A DNA stretch of 64,000 nucleotides from Deltaproteobacteria bacterium. Its GTDB lineage: Bacteria; Myxococcota_A; UBA9160; UBA4427. The position numbers and the translations under genes were made by a program. This document shows, one piece after another, positions 25,268 through 35,746 of this stretch. The stretch's first letter is position 1. Each line of letters starts with the position of its first letter. Under the pieces are notes generated by a model. It searched no databases. It was given only the letters and a program-made list of their open reading frames with translations, and was not told the DNA's origin. The stretch is from NCBI GenBank assembly GCA_029261835.1, contig JAJDAO010000061.1, positions 62,001 through 126,000 on the forward strand, in the 5' to 3' direction.

Positions 25268-25571
25268 GTTGCGAATCCGATCGACCTCCTCCTCGAGCGG
25301 CCCGAGCGAATCCGAAAGTACGAAGTCGAATGACAGGAAGTCCGCCGCACCGCCCTCCCGAACCCCGACCGTTGAAGCTCGGTTGCCATTCTAACCCAGA
25401 AGCCCGCGGCAGGGGGACATCCTTCGTTCCGCCCGCCCGTGAGCACGGCGAGACACCGGCGCTTCGACCATCGCAGCACGAAGGTAGCGCGATGCAGCGG
25501 ACGGTTGTCGTTGGCGCGGTCGGCTGCGACACTCAGCGCCCCTACTGAAGGCGAGTGGCGAGAGAACGAGA
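25268..25571. other. 304-bp divergent spacer, partly protein-like
   Basis: Separates the hypothetical gene from gpmI. The minus-strand frame of the hypothetical gene stays open to 25390 with protein-like sequence but no ATG, GTG or TTG, so part of this spacer may be coding. The rest should hold two promoters, but I see no convincing hexamers. Confidence 0.4.
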
Positions 25572-27227
<1,656 letters not shown>

Positions 27228-27264
27228 CTCCGAGCGGGCCAGCCACGCCCGATGATCTCCCGAC

Positions 27265-28479
27265 TCAGAGACCGAAATCCCAAGACTCGCCGTTGTGATA
27301 GCGCTTGAGGACATTCTTCGCGATCACGATACGGTGTACTTCATCGGGACCGTCGGCCAGGCGAAGCATGCGGGCACCGCGGTACATCCCCTCGAGCGGG
27401 GTATCGCCAGAGATTCCAAGTGCCCCATGAACCTGAATCGCACGGTCCACCACCCTGTGCATGGCGTTCGGAACGAAGACCTTGATCGCGGAGATATCCG
27501 TCCGCGCGTCGAGTCCGGCTTCCATGATCTCGGCGCAGCGGATCGTCATCAATCGCGACGCCTGGATATCCATATATGAATCCGCGATGAAGCCCTGAAT
27601 GAACTGCTTCTCTTCGAGTGGCCCGCCGTGCACCTTCCTCTCGATCGACCGCTTCACCATCAGATCGAAGGCGCGCCACATCTGTCCGACGCAATTCATG
27701 CAGTGGTAGACGCGGCCGGCGCCCAGGCGATCCTGGGCGGCTTGGTGGCCGGACCCCTCCTTGCCCAGGGCATTCTCCAGCGGGACTCGGCACTGGTTGA
27801 GGATGATTTCGCTGTGGTGTCCGCTCGGATGCCCCCAGACGGGAATGTTGCGAACGAGGTTGAAGCCAGGGGTATCGCAGGGCACGATGATCTGAGTCAT
27901 GCGGCCATTGACATCGGTATTGCTGTCGTCCTCGGTGCGACACATCACGATGGCGAAGGCCGCTCCCTTGGCATTGGACGAGAACCACTTGTGGCCGCTG
28001 ATCACCCAGTCATCCCCGTCGCGCACCGCCCTGGTCTGAAGCGAACGGGGATCGGAGCCCGGTTGGTCGGGCTCGGTCATGGCGAAACAGGATTGCATCG
28101 TGCCCGCTACGAGCGGCTCGAGCCACTTCTTCTTCTGCTCTTCGGTACCGTACTTGACGAGAATCTTCTGGTTGCCCGAGTTGGGGGCGAGGATGCCAAA
28201 GACTGGGTTCGAGTAGGGGCTCCAGGCCAGGATCTCGTTCATGTACGCCAGCTTGAGAAAGCCGATCCCCATGCCACCGTACTCCTCAGGCAAGTGCGGC
28301 GCCCACAACCCGCGCTCCTTCACCATCTCGATCAGCTCAGCCCAACGCCGGGGCGTGTCGGCATCGCGCCGCTGCAGAAAGTGCTCATTGGGGATGATGT
28401 GATTGGCGACGATCTCGGCTGTCATCAGCCGAATCTGATTGGTCTCGTCGTCCAGGGTCGGAATCGGTGCGATCTGCAT
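27265..28479 (-). CDS. Acyl-CoA dehydrogenase
   Basis: A 404-residue FAD flavoprotein that introduces a double bond into an acyl-CoA. MTEPDQPGSDPRSLQTRA (flavin/substrate loop) and ISGHKWFSSNAKGA are the first family blocks. IQVHGALGISGDTPLEGMYR and RLADGPDEVHRIVIAK near the C-terminus complete the fold. The sequence resembles the ACAD11-like branch more than short-chain ACADs. The ATG at 28479 has GAGGAG upstream. It is divergent from a TetR regulator whose ATG lies 105 bp away, so it is a probable regulatory target. Electrons would pass to ETF, which is not encoded here. Confidence 0.92.
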   Translation of the reverse strand: MQIAPIPTLDDETNQIRLMTAEIVANHIIPNEHFLQRRDADTPRRWAELIEMVKERGLWAPHLPEEYGGMGIGFLKLAYMNEILAWSPYSNPVFGILAPNSGNQKILVKYGTEEQKKKWLEPLVAGTMQSCFAMTEPDQPGSDPRSLQTRAVRDGDDWVISGHKWFSSNAKGAAFAIVMCRTEDDSNTDVNGRMTQIIVPCDTPGFNLVRNIPVWGHPSGHHSEIILNQCRVPLENALGKEGSGHQAAQDRLGAGRVYHCMNCVGQMWRAFDLMVKRSIERKVHGGPLEEKQFIQGFIADSYMDIQASRLMTIRCAEIMEAGLDARTDISAIKVFVPNAMHRVVDRAIQVHGALGISGDTPLEGMYRGARMLRLADGPDEVHRIVIAKNVLKRYHNGESWDFGL

Positions 28480-28547
28480 GCGAACAGCTCCTCGAATGCG
28501 ATGGGGGCCAGGCTGCCCGATTGGCGGGGAGTGGGGCGAGTCGTTAG

Positions 28548-28576
28548 TTGAATATGAATACTAGTAATAATATACT
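28548..28576 (+). promoter_or_regulatory. Sigma-70-type promoter of the TetR gene (leaderless)
   Basis: TTGAAT (28548-28553), a 17-bp spacer and TATACT (28571-28576) form a near-consensus promoter. The -10 ends only 8 bases before the ATG at 28585, and no Shine-Dalgarno sequence fits, so the transcript should be leaderless. Confidence 0.65.
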
Positions 28577-28579
28577 AGT
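28560..28579. promoter_or_regulatory. Paired ACTAGT operator between acyl-CoA dehydrogenase and TetR genes
   Basis: ACTAGT palindromes at 28560-28565 and 28574-28579, 14 bp centre to centre, with A/T-rich sequence between. They overlap the spacer and -10 of the TetR promoter, a natural site for TetR autorepression and control of the divergent gene. Confidence 0.6.
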
Positions 28580-28584
28580 GCGCC

Positions 28585-29280
28585 ATGGCGAGCCAAAGAT
28601 CGAAGCCGCTTCCGCAACGCGAGAACGCCCGCGCGACCCGCCAGCGCCTGCTCTGCGCGGGCCGCACCGCATTCTCGCGCAACGGGCTGCGGGGGACCAA
28701 CCTTCGCAGCGATATCCTCGACCCCGCCGGAGTCTCCGTGGGCTCCTTCTATCACCAGTTCTGTGACAAGACCGACCTCCTGCTGGCCATTCTCGAGGAC
28801 TACTCCGAGCTGTTCCGCGAGCGCGAGATGCAAGCCTTGACGCCCTCGCCCGGGCGAGGGCTGCTCGACATCGCGAGTGCCGCCTATGACCTGATCTTCG
28901 AGGTCGCGGAAGAGCACGAAGAAGCCACGCGAATCGAGCTGCGCGAGCGGGGTGGCAGCGATCCGCGCGTCGTGACCTTCTTGAAAGAGAACCGCCGGCG
29001 CTGGCTCGACAGCCTCGAGGCGAGCTACCTCCGGCTGTTGGAGGCCGACAGCCGCCCCATCGACGTCGGCGCGCTCGCGGAGCTCGTCTTCTTCCTCTCC
29101 GACAGCGCTCGGGCGGCCTACCTCGAGCTGGGCCCGGCGCAGCGACCGGCGGCACGCGCACGTCTGAAGAAGAACCTCGTGCTCTTCACGCTTGGCGGCA
29201 TCGCGGCCCTGGCGGGGGCGCTGGACGAGCAGCCGGCGAGCGAGGGCGGGCTCGTCGGGGCGCCGAGTCGACAGCGCTGA
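28585..29280 (+). CDS. TetR family transcriptional regulator
   Basis: A 231-residue regulator. Residues 12-58 form the TetR helix-turn-helix (ATRQRLLCAGRTAFSRNGLR, then GVSVGSFYHQFCDKTDLLLA). The helical ligand-binding domain fills residues 70-210. ATG at 28585 is the only start that keeps the HTH, even though no ribosome site precedes it; see the promoter entry for leaderless transcription. It probably represses itself and the divergent acyl-CoA dehydrogenase through the ACTAGT pair, with an acyl-CoA or similar ligand as inducer. The P450 gene that follows 135 bp downstream is another possible target. Confidence 0.92.
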   Translation: MASQRSKPLPQRENARATRQRLLCAGRTAFSRNGLRGTNLRSDILDPAGVSVGSFYHQFCDKTDLLLAILEDYSELFREREMQALTPSPGRGLLDIASAAYDLIFEVAEEHEEATRIELRERGGSDPRVVTFLKENRRRWLDSLEASYLRLLEADSRPIDVGALAELVFFLSDSARAAYLELGPAQRPAARARLKKNLVLFTLGGIAALAGALDEQPASEGGLVGAPSRQR

Positions 29281-29415
29281 TCCAGCGGGCCTGGGGTCAC
29301 GCCTACTTTTTGAAGTGAACGATTGTTTAAACGGCGTTAGACTGCCGGGACCCCCGCCCGGGCGCCGGGCCAGCGTCGTCCTGCGCGGCGACGGCCCGGA
29401 TCCGAAGGAGCCGAA

Positions 29416-30630
29416 ATGAAACTCTCCGAGATCGATCTCGCCAATCCCGACAACTTCATCGAGGCCGTGCCACATCAATGGTTCGAGTTGCTCCGCCGGG
29501 AGGCACCGGTCTACTGGCACGACGAGCCCGACGATGGCCCGGGCTTCTGGGTGCTGAGCAAGTACGACGACCTCCGCTACGCATCGAAGAACCCGGAGAT
29601 CTTCTCCTCCTGGGCCGGGGGAACGAACATCCCGACGCTCGACGATGAGGAGCTGGGGCGCATGCAGGCCATCATGATCAATATGGACCCGCCCCAACAC
29701 CGGCAGTTTCGTCAGATCGTCAACAAGGCGTTCACGCCGCGTATGGTGAACAACCTGATCCCCTCCGTCGAAGCGCTGGCGCAGCGGATTCTCGACGACG
29801 TGGTCGAAAAGGGTGAGTGTGAGTTCGTGGACGAAGTGGCATCACAGATGCCGATGGAGGTGATCTGCGAGATGATGGGCATCCCGCAGGAAGACCGGCG
29901 CAGAATCTACGACCTGTCCAACTGCATGATCGGCTTCGACGACCCAGACTTCCAGAGCTCGCAGGAAGACGCGCAGATCGCCTCAGCGGAGATCTTCATG
30001 TACGCCGGCAAGGTGGCCGAGCGCGCGCGGCGCAAGCCCGGCGACGATCTGGCAACGGCGCTGCTCGCAGCCGAGGTCGACGGTCAGAAGCTCACGGAGT
30101 TCGAGTTCAACTCGTTCTTCATGCTGCTGGCCATCGCGGGCAATGAGACCACTCGTACCGTCACGGTAAACGGTCTGCTGCAGCTGATCCAGAACCCGGA
30201 GCAGATGAGACGGCTACGCAACAATCCCAGCCTGCTGGAGTCGGCCGTCGAGGAGATGCTTCGCTATGCGCCTCCGGTCAACCACTTCCGGCGAACGGCG
30301 CTCGAGGATGTCGAGCTACGGGGTGAGAAGATCCGCGCCGGCGACAAGGTCACGCTGTGGTACCCCTCGGCGAATCGAGACGAGGACGTATTCGACGAGC
30401 CGAACGTCTTCGATATCACCCGCGAACCGAATCCGCATCTGGCCTTCGGCATCGGTGAGCACTACTGCCTCGGTGCCAACCTGGCGCGCATGGAGCTGAG
30501 GATCATCTTTGGCGAGATCCTGAAGCGCTTGGAGGATGTCGAGCTGGCTGGACCCGTGCGGCGGTTGCGCTCAAACTTCATCAACGGTGTGAAGGAGATG
30601 AAGATTCGCTACCGGCCGGCCGCGAGCTGA
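29416..30630 (+). CDS. Cytochrome P450
   Basis: A 404-residue soluble P450. The haem-binding loop is FGIGEHYCLGANLAR with Cys351 as the axial ligand. The I-helix has AGNETT (residues 241-246) for oxygen activation, and EEMLRYAPPVNHFRR carries the ExxR-type K-helix neighbourhood. It resembles the bacterial CYP125/CYP142/CYP124-type group that hydroxylates steroid or branched-lipid side chains; the group call is tentative. AAGGAG lies 7 bases before the ATG. The 135-bp leader holds a GTTTAAAC palindrome at 29325-29332. No ferredoxin or reductase gene is nearby. Its 3' end overlaps the convergent histidine kinase gene by 50 bp. Confidence 0.93.
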   Translation: MKLSEIDLANPDNFIEAVPHQWFELLRREAPVYWHDEPDDGPGFWVLSKYDDLRYASKNPEIFSSWAGGTNIPTLDDEELGRMQAIMINMDPPQHRQFRQIVNKAFTPRMVNNLIPSVEALAQRILDDVVEKGECEFVDEVASQMPMEVICEMMGIPQEDRRRIYDLSNCMIGFDDPDFQSSQEDAQIASAEIFMYAGKVAERARRKPGDDLATALLAAEVDGQKLTEFEFNSFFMLLAIAGNETTRTVTVNGLLQLIQNPEQMRRLRNNPSLLESAVEEMLRYAPPVNHFRRTALEDVELRGEKIRAGDKVTLWYPSANRDEDVFDEPNVFDITREPNPHLAFGIGEHYCLGANLARMELRIIFGEILKRLEDVELAGPVRRLRSNFINGVKEMKIRYRPAAS

Positions 30631-32392
30631 GACCGGGGTCTTCGACATGCGCAGCCAGGTCTCTGCCGAGGGTGGTCTGCGGGGAGAGCGGTAGCTCGAC
30701 GCGCACCTCGGTTCCCTTTCCGAGATCGCTCTCCACGTGAATACAGCCGTCGTGTTCGTCCAGAATGCCGTGGACGACGCTCAGGCCGAGGCCGCTTCCC
30801 CCCTCCGCCAGTCGGGTCGTGAAGAAGGGGTCGAAGATGTGCGGCAGATCCTCGCCCCGGATCCCCGCACCTTCGTCGCGAATCACGAGCCGGGCGAGAT
30901 TCCCGTGCCGACTGAGAGCGACATCGACACTCGCCGATTCGGAGCAGGCTTCGATGGCATTGCGCAGCAGATTGAGAATCACCTGCTCCATCTCCACCGG
31001 GTTGACCTCCACCGGCAGGGGCTCGTCCGCGACACTGACCTCGATCTCAACGCCCCGCTGCCGCGCGTAGCTGCTGGTGAGATCACAGGCACGCCGCAAA
31101 ACGTCGGATAGCTCCTCCTGCTGTTTCGCCGCGGGCTCGTGCCGGGCGAAACGCAGCAGGCCCCGCACGATGGCGCCGCAACGTTTTGCCTGGTCCGCGC
31201 TGTCGAGCAGGGATCGAGCGACCGAATCGAGGTCGCGCTCCTCGAGAGACAGCAGGCCGTACTCGGCGGCCTGCAGGATGGCGCCCACCGGATTGTTGAT
31301 CTGATGGGCGACGCCGGCCGCCAGCGTGCCGGTCGAGGCCAAGCGCTCGCTGCGCCGCACGGCGAGCTCGGCCTGACGGAGCTCGCTGACGTCGCGAGAG
31401 ATCGAGAGGACGCGCCGCTCTCCCGAGCCGCTGCGGTAGAGCCTGGAGGTGGCATCCACGTGGAGCCAGCGACCGCTCTTGTGCCGAAGGCGAAAGAGAA
31501 TTCGGCTGCTCCCTCCATCCTCCTGCAGCTCCGACATCTGGCGCCGCAGCTCTGGGATCTCGTCCGGGTGGAGAAGCGAAGTGAAGGCGCTGCCGACCAG
31601 CTCGGTGGGCAGCCATCCCGTGAGGTCCAGACAGTTCGGGCTCACGTAGGCGAAGTTCATCTCGTCATCGATCTCGCTGACAACGTCACCGGCATTCTCC
31701 GTCAGTGCGCGATAGCGTTCCTCATTGACGGCCAGCGCCTCACGCGACGCGCGCGCTTCGTTCAGAGCGAGCCCGCGCAGCCACTCGAAGACGAAGCCGA
31801 GCGAGGCCACGAAGAGCGAGACCGTCATCACGAAGGGAAAGCGGAGATAGGGCCAGTTGAGCCTCGCTTCGGAGAGCGGAAAATCCGCTCCGGCTGCGCC
31901 CAGCCCGACCGTAACGAGCAGGCCGGCGAGAACGGCCGCCGTCCAGCCGGCCGCGGCACGACGACCGACGAGCACGATCGCGATCAAGGGCACGAGGGGA
32001 TTCGCCAGCAGGGCTGCCGTTGCCTCGCCACCACTGACCAGGGTGAGGCCCATGCAGGAGAGATAGACACCGGCGGGCAGCAGGTTGGCCGCCAGGACGA
32101 GTGGCATGCCAGCACGGATTCCGATCGCAACCACCGCCCAAACCGCGACGAGTACCCCACCGAAATGGGGGTCGGACCAAGGGTCGTGGTTAGTGCCCGC
32201 AACCAGCCAGAGGAGCATGGCCGCGCTCAACATGGCGAGGTTGATCGCAACGACCAGTCGGCCGCGGCGGCGGCACTCGGGGTCGCCGCTCAGGACGCGC
32301 GGGGGCAGCATCACGTCGAGCAGCGAAAGGACGTGACCTGAAAGAGCCCGCTCGGCTGCGATGTACTGCTCTGTCACTCGATTCGGGGACAC
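30581..32392 (-). CDS. Membrane sensor histidine kinase with a PAS domain
   Basis: A 603-residue sensor. Residues 45-215 contain about six hydrophobic helices. A PAS domain follows (about 225-340: YRALTENAGDVVSEI, NCLDLTGW). HisKA has the phospho-acceptor in VAHQINNPVGA, with AHQ in place of the common AHE. The HATPase shows NLLRNAIEA, DEGAGI and GSGLGLSVV. The start is GTG at 32392 with GGGAGGAGG at a good distance. No receiver domain or response-regulator gene adjoins, so it is an orphan; the target is unknown. The TRAP operon lies divergently 257 bp away and may be under its control, which is speculation. Confidence 0.9.
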   Translation of the reverse strand: MSPNRVTEQYIAAERALSGHVLSLLDVMLPPRVLSGDPECRRRGRLVVAINLAMLSAAMLLWLVAGTNHDPWSDPHFGGVLVAVWAVVAIGIRAGMPLVLAANLLPAGVYLSCMGLTLVSGGEATAALLANPLVPLIAIVLVGRRAAAGWTAAVLAGLLVTVGLGAAGADFPLSEARLNWPYLRFPFVMTVSLFVASLGFVFEWLRGLALNEARASREALAVNEERYRALTENAGDVVSEIDDEMNFAYVSPNCLDLTGWLPTELVGSAFTSLLHPDEIPELRRQMSELQEDGGSSRILFRLRHKSGRWLHVDATSRLYRSGSGERRVLSISRDVSELRQAELAVRRSERLASTGTLAAGVAHQINNPVGAILQAAEYGLLSLEERDLDSVARSLLDSADQAKRCGAIVRGLLRFARHEPAAKQQEELSDVLRRACDLTSSYARQRGVEIEVSVADEPLPVEVNPVEMEQVILNLLRNAIEACSESASVDVALSRHGNLARLVIRDEGAGIRGEDLPHIFDPFFTTRLAEGGSGLGLSVVHGILDEHDGCIHVESDLGKGTEVRVELPLSPQTTLGRDLAAHVEDPGLSSRPAGSESSSPSHR

Positions 32393-32548
32393 GCTTCGGC
32401 CTCCTCCCAGAGGATGCCTCTGCCGTCTGATAGCTTACTACATCGACGCCTATTGGACGGCAGCTGCACGAAAGCAGGCCGGAGCCCGATCAAGAGGCTG
32501 TCTCTAGCCATGCGAAATCACTCTCTCGGCGCACCGGCGCGGATGACA

Positions 32549-32570
32549 CGGGCTAGACTTGTCTAGCCCG
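32549..32570. promoter_or_regulatory. Perfect 10-bp dyad upstream of the TRAP operon
   Basis: CGGGCTAGAC and GTCTAGCCCG are perfect inverted arms around TT, about 80 bases before the DctP start, in the spacer shared with the divergent histidine kinase gene. A nearby direct repeat, GCGATCACTGG, follows at about 32588. The dyad has the size and symmetry of a repressor operator. No cognate regulator gene is adjacent. Confidence 0.55.
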
Positions 32571-32649
32571 ACTACGCGAGCACTGGGCGATCACTGGGCG
32601 ATCACGGCGGCTGGTGAGGAGCCTCTCTCCCGCAGGAGATGATACGCGC

Positions 32650-33744
32650 GTGATATCCAGCCGAGAAGCACTCGCCGCCGTCATCACCGCATTCCTGGTC
32701 GGCATTCTCCTCTCCCTCGCCGTGCGGCCGGTCGCACGCGGAGTCGGGGAGGCGCAGCGAGGCACGGGTGAGAGCGTACGCTGGCGGCTTTCGAGCGCCT
32801 TCGGGACCAACCTCCCGACACTCGGCGACAACGTTCTCTACGTGAGTGAACGCATCAACGCGGGCAGCGGCGGTCGTCTGCGACTCGAGGTCTTCGAGCC
32901 GGGCGAGATCGTACCGGCCTTCAGTATCGTCGACGCTGTACGGGACGAGAAGTTGCAGGCGGGATACACATGGCTGGGATACGACCAGGGGAAGATCGCG
33001 TCTTCAGTGCTCTTCGGTGCCGTCCCCTTTGGTATGGAGCCATGGGAGTACAGCGCCTGGTGGTACGAAGGAGGCGGGCGCGAGCTCGCAGACGAGCTCT
33101 ACGGAGCGCTGGGCGTCAAAGCGATCCTGTGCGGATTGATCGGACCGGAATCCGCCGGCTGGTTCCGGTACGAGCTACGCGACCCCGCCGACTTGCGAGG
33201 TCTCAAGATCCGCTTCGCCGGCCTTGGCGGCAAGGCGATCCAGCGACTCGGCGCCTCCGTTACCATGCTGCCGGGTGGTGAGATCTTCCAGGCGCTGGAG
33301 AAGGGGGCGATCGACGCCACCGAGTTCTCGCTGCCCGCGGTGGATCAGCGCCTCGGGCTGGATCGCGTGGCTTCGTTCAACTACTTCCCCGGCTGGCATC
33401 AGCCGTTCACCGCCTTTCACCTGGTCGTTGGACAGCGGGCCTGGGCGCAGCTCGACGAGGCGATGCGCAGCGTGGTCGAGACGGCGTGCACGTCCGGAGC
33501 CCTGCGCAACTTCTCACGTGCCGAGGCGCTTCAAGGAGCCGCGCTGAGTGACTTTGCGGAGAAGGGCGTGAGCACGAAGACCCTGCCCGTCGGCATTCTC
33601 CAGGAGCTCAGGCGAGTCAGCGCAGAGGTGCTCGCAGAAGAGGCCGCAGCCGACGACACCTTTGCACGGGTACTCGCTTCCCAGCGCGAATTCTCCGCCG
33701 ACTACACGCGCTGGAGAAGCCTCGCCTACCCTCGGGCTCGATGA
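32650..33744 (+). CDS. dctP: TRAP transporter solute-binding protein (DctP family)
   Basis: A 364-residue extracytoplasmic receptor. It starts with a hydrophobic export segment (residues 7-27, AVITAFLVGILLSLAV) and continues with the DctP fold: GGRLRLEVFEPGEIVPAFSI, then GLKIRFAGLGGKAIQRLGAS and ALEKGAIDATEFS, the conserved ligand-closing segment. GTG at 32650 is preferred because it begins at the signal and follows AGGAG; the frame is open to 32614. The ligand is probably a carboxylate, held by an Arg in the RFAG region. It is first in a three-gene operon and overlaps dctQ in ATGA. The Asp/Glu-free signal cleavage site is not obvious, so it may be anchored. Confidence 0.9.
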   Translation: MISSREALAAVITAFLVGILLSLAVRPVARGVGEAQRGTGESVRWRLSSAFGTNLPTLGDNVLYVSERINAGSGGRLRLEVFEPGEIVPAFSIVDAVRDEKLQAGYTWLGYDQGKIASSVLFGAVPFGMEPWEYSAWWYEGGGRELADELYGALGVKAILCGLIGPESAGWFRYELRDPADLRGLKIRFAGLGGKAIQRLGASVTMLPGGEIFQALEKGAIDATEFSLPAVDQRLGLDRVASFNYFPGWHQPFTAFHLVVGQRAWAQLDEAMRSVVETACTSGALRNFSRAEALQGAALSDFAEKGVSTKTLPVGILQELRRVSAEVLAEEAAADDTFARVLASQREFSADYTRWRSLAYPRAR

Positions 33745-34355
33745 TGAAACGAGAGCGGCCCGATCTCACACGGGCGGTCCGAGAGCTGGGCGGATTCAAC
33801 GATCTGGCCCATCCAAGCGAACTGCCCGAGAGCGCTCTCTCGCATCGCCTCGATGCGTTCATTCGGCACGTGGGCGAGGTCCTCTCATGGACGTGGCTTC
33901 TGCTGCTCGCCGTGATCGTGCTCAACGTAACGCTGCGCTACGCCTTCGGCGCCGGCCGCATCGAACTCGAAGAGGCACAGTGGCACCTCTACTCGCTCGG
34001 CTTCCTCACGGGCCTGGCCTACTGCGTGCAGAGTGATACGCACATCCGGGTCGACGTGCTTCGTGAGCGTTTGTCGCTGCGAACGCAGGCGTGGATCGAA
34101 CTCTACGGCATTGTGCTGCTCGCTCTGCCTTTCGTGATGCTCGTGACCTGCTTTGCCCTTCCCTTCGTCGCCACCGCCTTCAGCAGTGGCGAGGTCTCAC
34201 CCTCGCCGGGCGGGCTGCAGTTGCGTTGGCTCATCAAGGCCGCACTGCCGCTCGGCTTCATCCTGTTGACGATCTCACTGCTGGCACGGCTGCTGCGTGT
34301 CGCCTGCTACCTCTTCGGCGCCCCTCGTCCACTGCAAGAACACGCGGACGGCTAG
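33741..34355 (+). CDS. dctQ: TRAP transporter small permease (DctQ family)
   Basis: A 204-residue, four-helix membrane subunit. WTWLLLLAVIVLNVTLRYAFG is helix 1 (split here as LLLLAVIVLNVTLRY), followed by EEAQWHLYSLGFLTGLAYC and two further helices. The E-AQWHLY motif is characteristic of DctQ. The ATG overlaps the DctP stop. It has a longer cytoplasmic N-terminus (about 45 residues) than average. It pairs with DctM to form the sodium-driven inner-membrane permease. Confidence 0.9.
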   Translation: MMKRERPDLTRAVRELGGFNDLAHPSELPESALSHRLDAFIRHVGEVLSWTWLLLLAVIVLNVTLRYAFGAGRIELEEAQWHLYSLGFLTGLAYCVQSDTHIRVDVLRERLSLRTQAWIELYGIVLLALPFVMLVTCFALPFVATAFSSGEVSPSPGGLQLRWLIKAALPLGFILLTISLLARLLRVACYLFGAPRPLQEHADG

Positions 34356-34359
34356 GCAG

Positions 34360-35715
34360 GTGGAGATTCGCGAGCTTCTCGCCGTCGCGATGTTTCTCTG
34401 CTTTATCGCGCTCATCTTCACGGGCTTCCCGGTCGCCTGGGTACTGGGCGGCTTGGCGGTCTTCTTTACGGCGTTGAGCATCGTCGTCGAGCGGGATCTC
34501 GGGATCTACACGGGTGTCGACTGGGCCTACAGCTCGCTGGTGGTAGATCGCATCTGGGACCTGATGGACAATTGGGTGCTCGTCGCCCTGCCCATGTTCA
34601 TCTTCATGGGCCTGCTGCTCGATCGCTCGGGTGTGGCAGCCGAGCTGATGAACAACTTCGCCCGGCTCTTCGGCCGCGTACGTGGCGGTCTGGCGGTGAC
34701 CGTCGCCCTGATCGGCATTCTGCTCGCCGCTACCACCGGCATCATCGGCGCATCCGTCGTGCTGCTCGCGCTGCTCGGCCTGCCGGTCATGCTCGGCCAG
34801 GGCTACAGCAAGGAGCTCGCCAGCGGCACGGTCTGCGCAGTCGGCACGCTGGGAATCCTGATTCCGCCCAGCATCATGCTGGTGCTGATGGCCGATCGCC
34901 TGGCCATCTCGGTGGGCGATCTCTTTCTCGGCGCACTGCTGCCCGGCATCATGCTGGGAGGCCTCTACATCGCGTACATTCTGGTCTTCTCGGCCCTGAG
35001 ACCGGAAGTGGCACCGATTCCGGCCGTCTCACCTGAGCTGAGCCTGCGGTTGCTACGCGACGTGCTCTGGGCGGTGCTGCCAGCCGCCGGGCTCATTCTG
35101 GCGGTGCTCGGCAGCATCTTCTTCGGCGTCGCCACTCCCACCGAGGCTGCGGGCGTCGGCGCCTTCGGCGCGCTGCTGCTGGCCTGGGGCAAGCGACAGC
35201 TGTCTCGCGAAGTACTGCGCGAGGTCCTCGTCCACACCACGCGGACTGCCGGCTACCTGTTCGCCATCTTCGTCGGCGCCACAGCCTACTCTCTGGTTCT
35301 GCGTGGTCTCGGCGGGGATCAGCTGATCGAGGCTGCGCTGATCGGCTTGCCCTTCGGCCCGAACGGCATTGTGATCACGATTCTCGCCTTCACGTTCATG
35401 CTGGGTTTCTTTCTGGACTGGATCGAGATCACATTGATCGTGCTGCCATTGGTTGCTCCGGTGGTTCAGGGACTCGGCTTCGATCTGGTCTGGTTCACCG
35501 TGCTCTTCGCGGTCTGTCTCCAAACCTCTTTCCTCACACCGCCAGTCGGTTTCGCACTCTTCTACCTCAAGGGCGTCGCACCCGAAGGCATCGACGTCGG
35601 GACGATCTACCGCGGCGTAGTCCCATTCATCCTGCTGCAGCTCGTCGGTCTGGTGATCCTCTTCAGCTGGCCCGCCATTGCGACCTGGCTGCCGAGCGTG
35701 GCCTACACGCGCTGA
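34360..35715 (+). CDS. dctM: TRAP transporter large permease (DctM family)
   Basis: A 451-residue membrane protein with about 12 helices and the DctM features: PMFIFMGLLLDRSGVAAELM, GIIGASVVLLALLGLPVMLG and GTLGILIPPSIMLVLMAD. The sequence ends in GVVPFILLQLVGLVILFSWP, the usual final helix. GTG at 34360 directly follows the DctQ stop (5 bases), with an AGGCAGG-type ribosome site. It forms the transport channel, coupling sodium influx to import of the DctP ligand. The fused indolepyruvate oxidoreductase converges on it with a 31-bp gap. Confidence 0.92.
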   Translation: MEIRELLAVAMFLCFIALIFTGFPVAWVLGGLAVFFTALSIVVERDLGIYTGVDWAYSSLVVDRIWDLMDNWVLVALPMFIFMGLLLDRSGVAAELMNNFARLFGRVRGGLAVTVALIGILLAATTGIIGASVVLLALLGLPVMLGQGYSKELASGTVCAVGTLGILIPPSIMLVLMADRLAISVGDLFLGALLPGIMLGGLYIAYILVFSALRPEVAPIPAVSPELSLRLLRDVLWAVLPAAGLILAVLGSIFFGVATPTEAAGVGAFGALLLAWGKRQLSREVLREVLVHTTRTAGYLFAIFVGATAYSLVLRGLGGDQLIEAALIGLPFGPNGIVITILAFTFMLGFFLDWIEITLIVLPLVAPVVQGLGFDLVWFTVLFAVCLQTSFLTPPVGFALFYLKGVAPEGIDVGTIYRGVVPFILLQLVGLVILFSWPAIATWLPSVAYTR

Positions 35716-35746
35716 AGCGGGCGCGGCTGATCGCCCTGCCAGTTGC

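Noticed and set aside
29318..29338. KstR-type operator ahead of the P450 gene
   Set aside because: AAC and GTT words and a GTTTAAAC palindrome are present, but the spacing does not fit the KstR pattern (AAC-N2-GTT) and the dyads are not co-centred.
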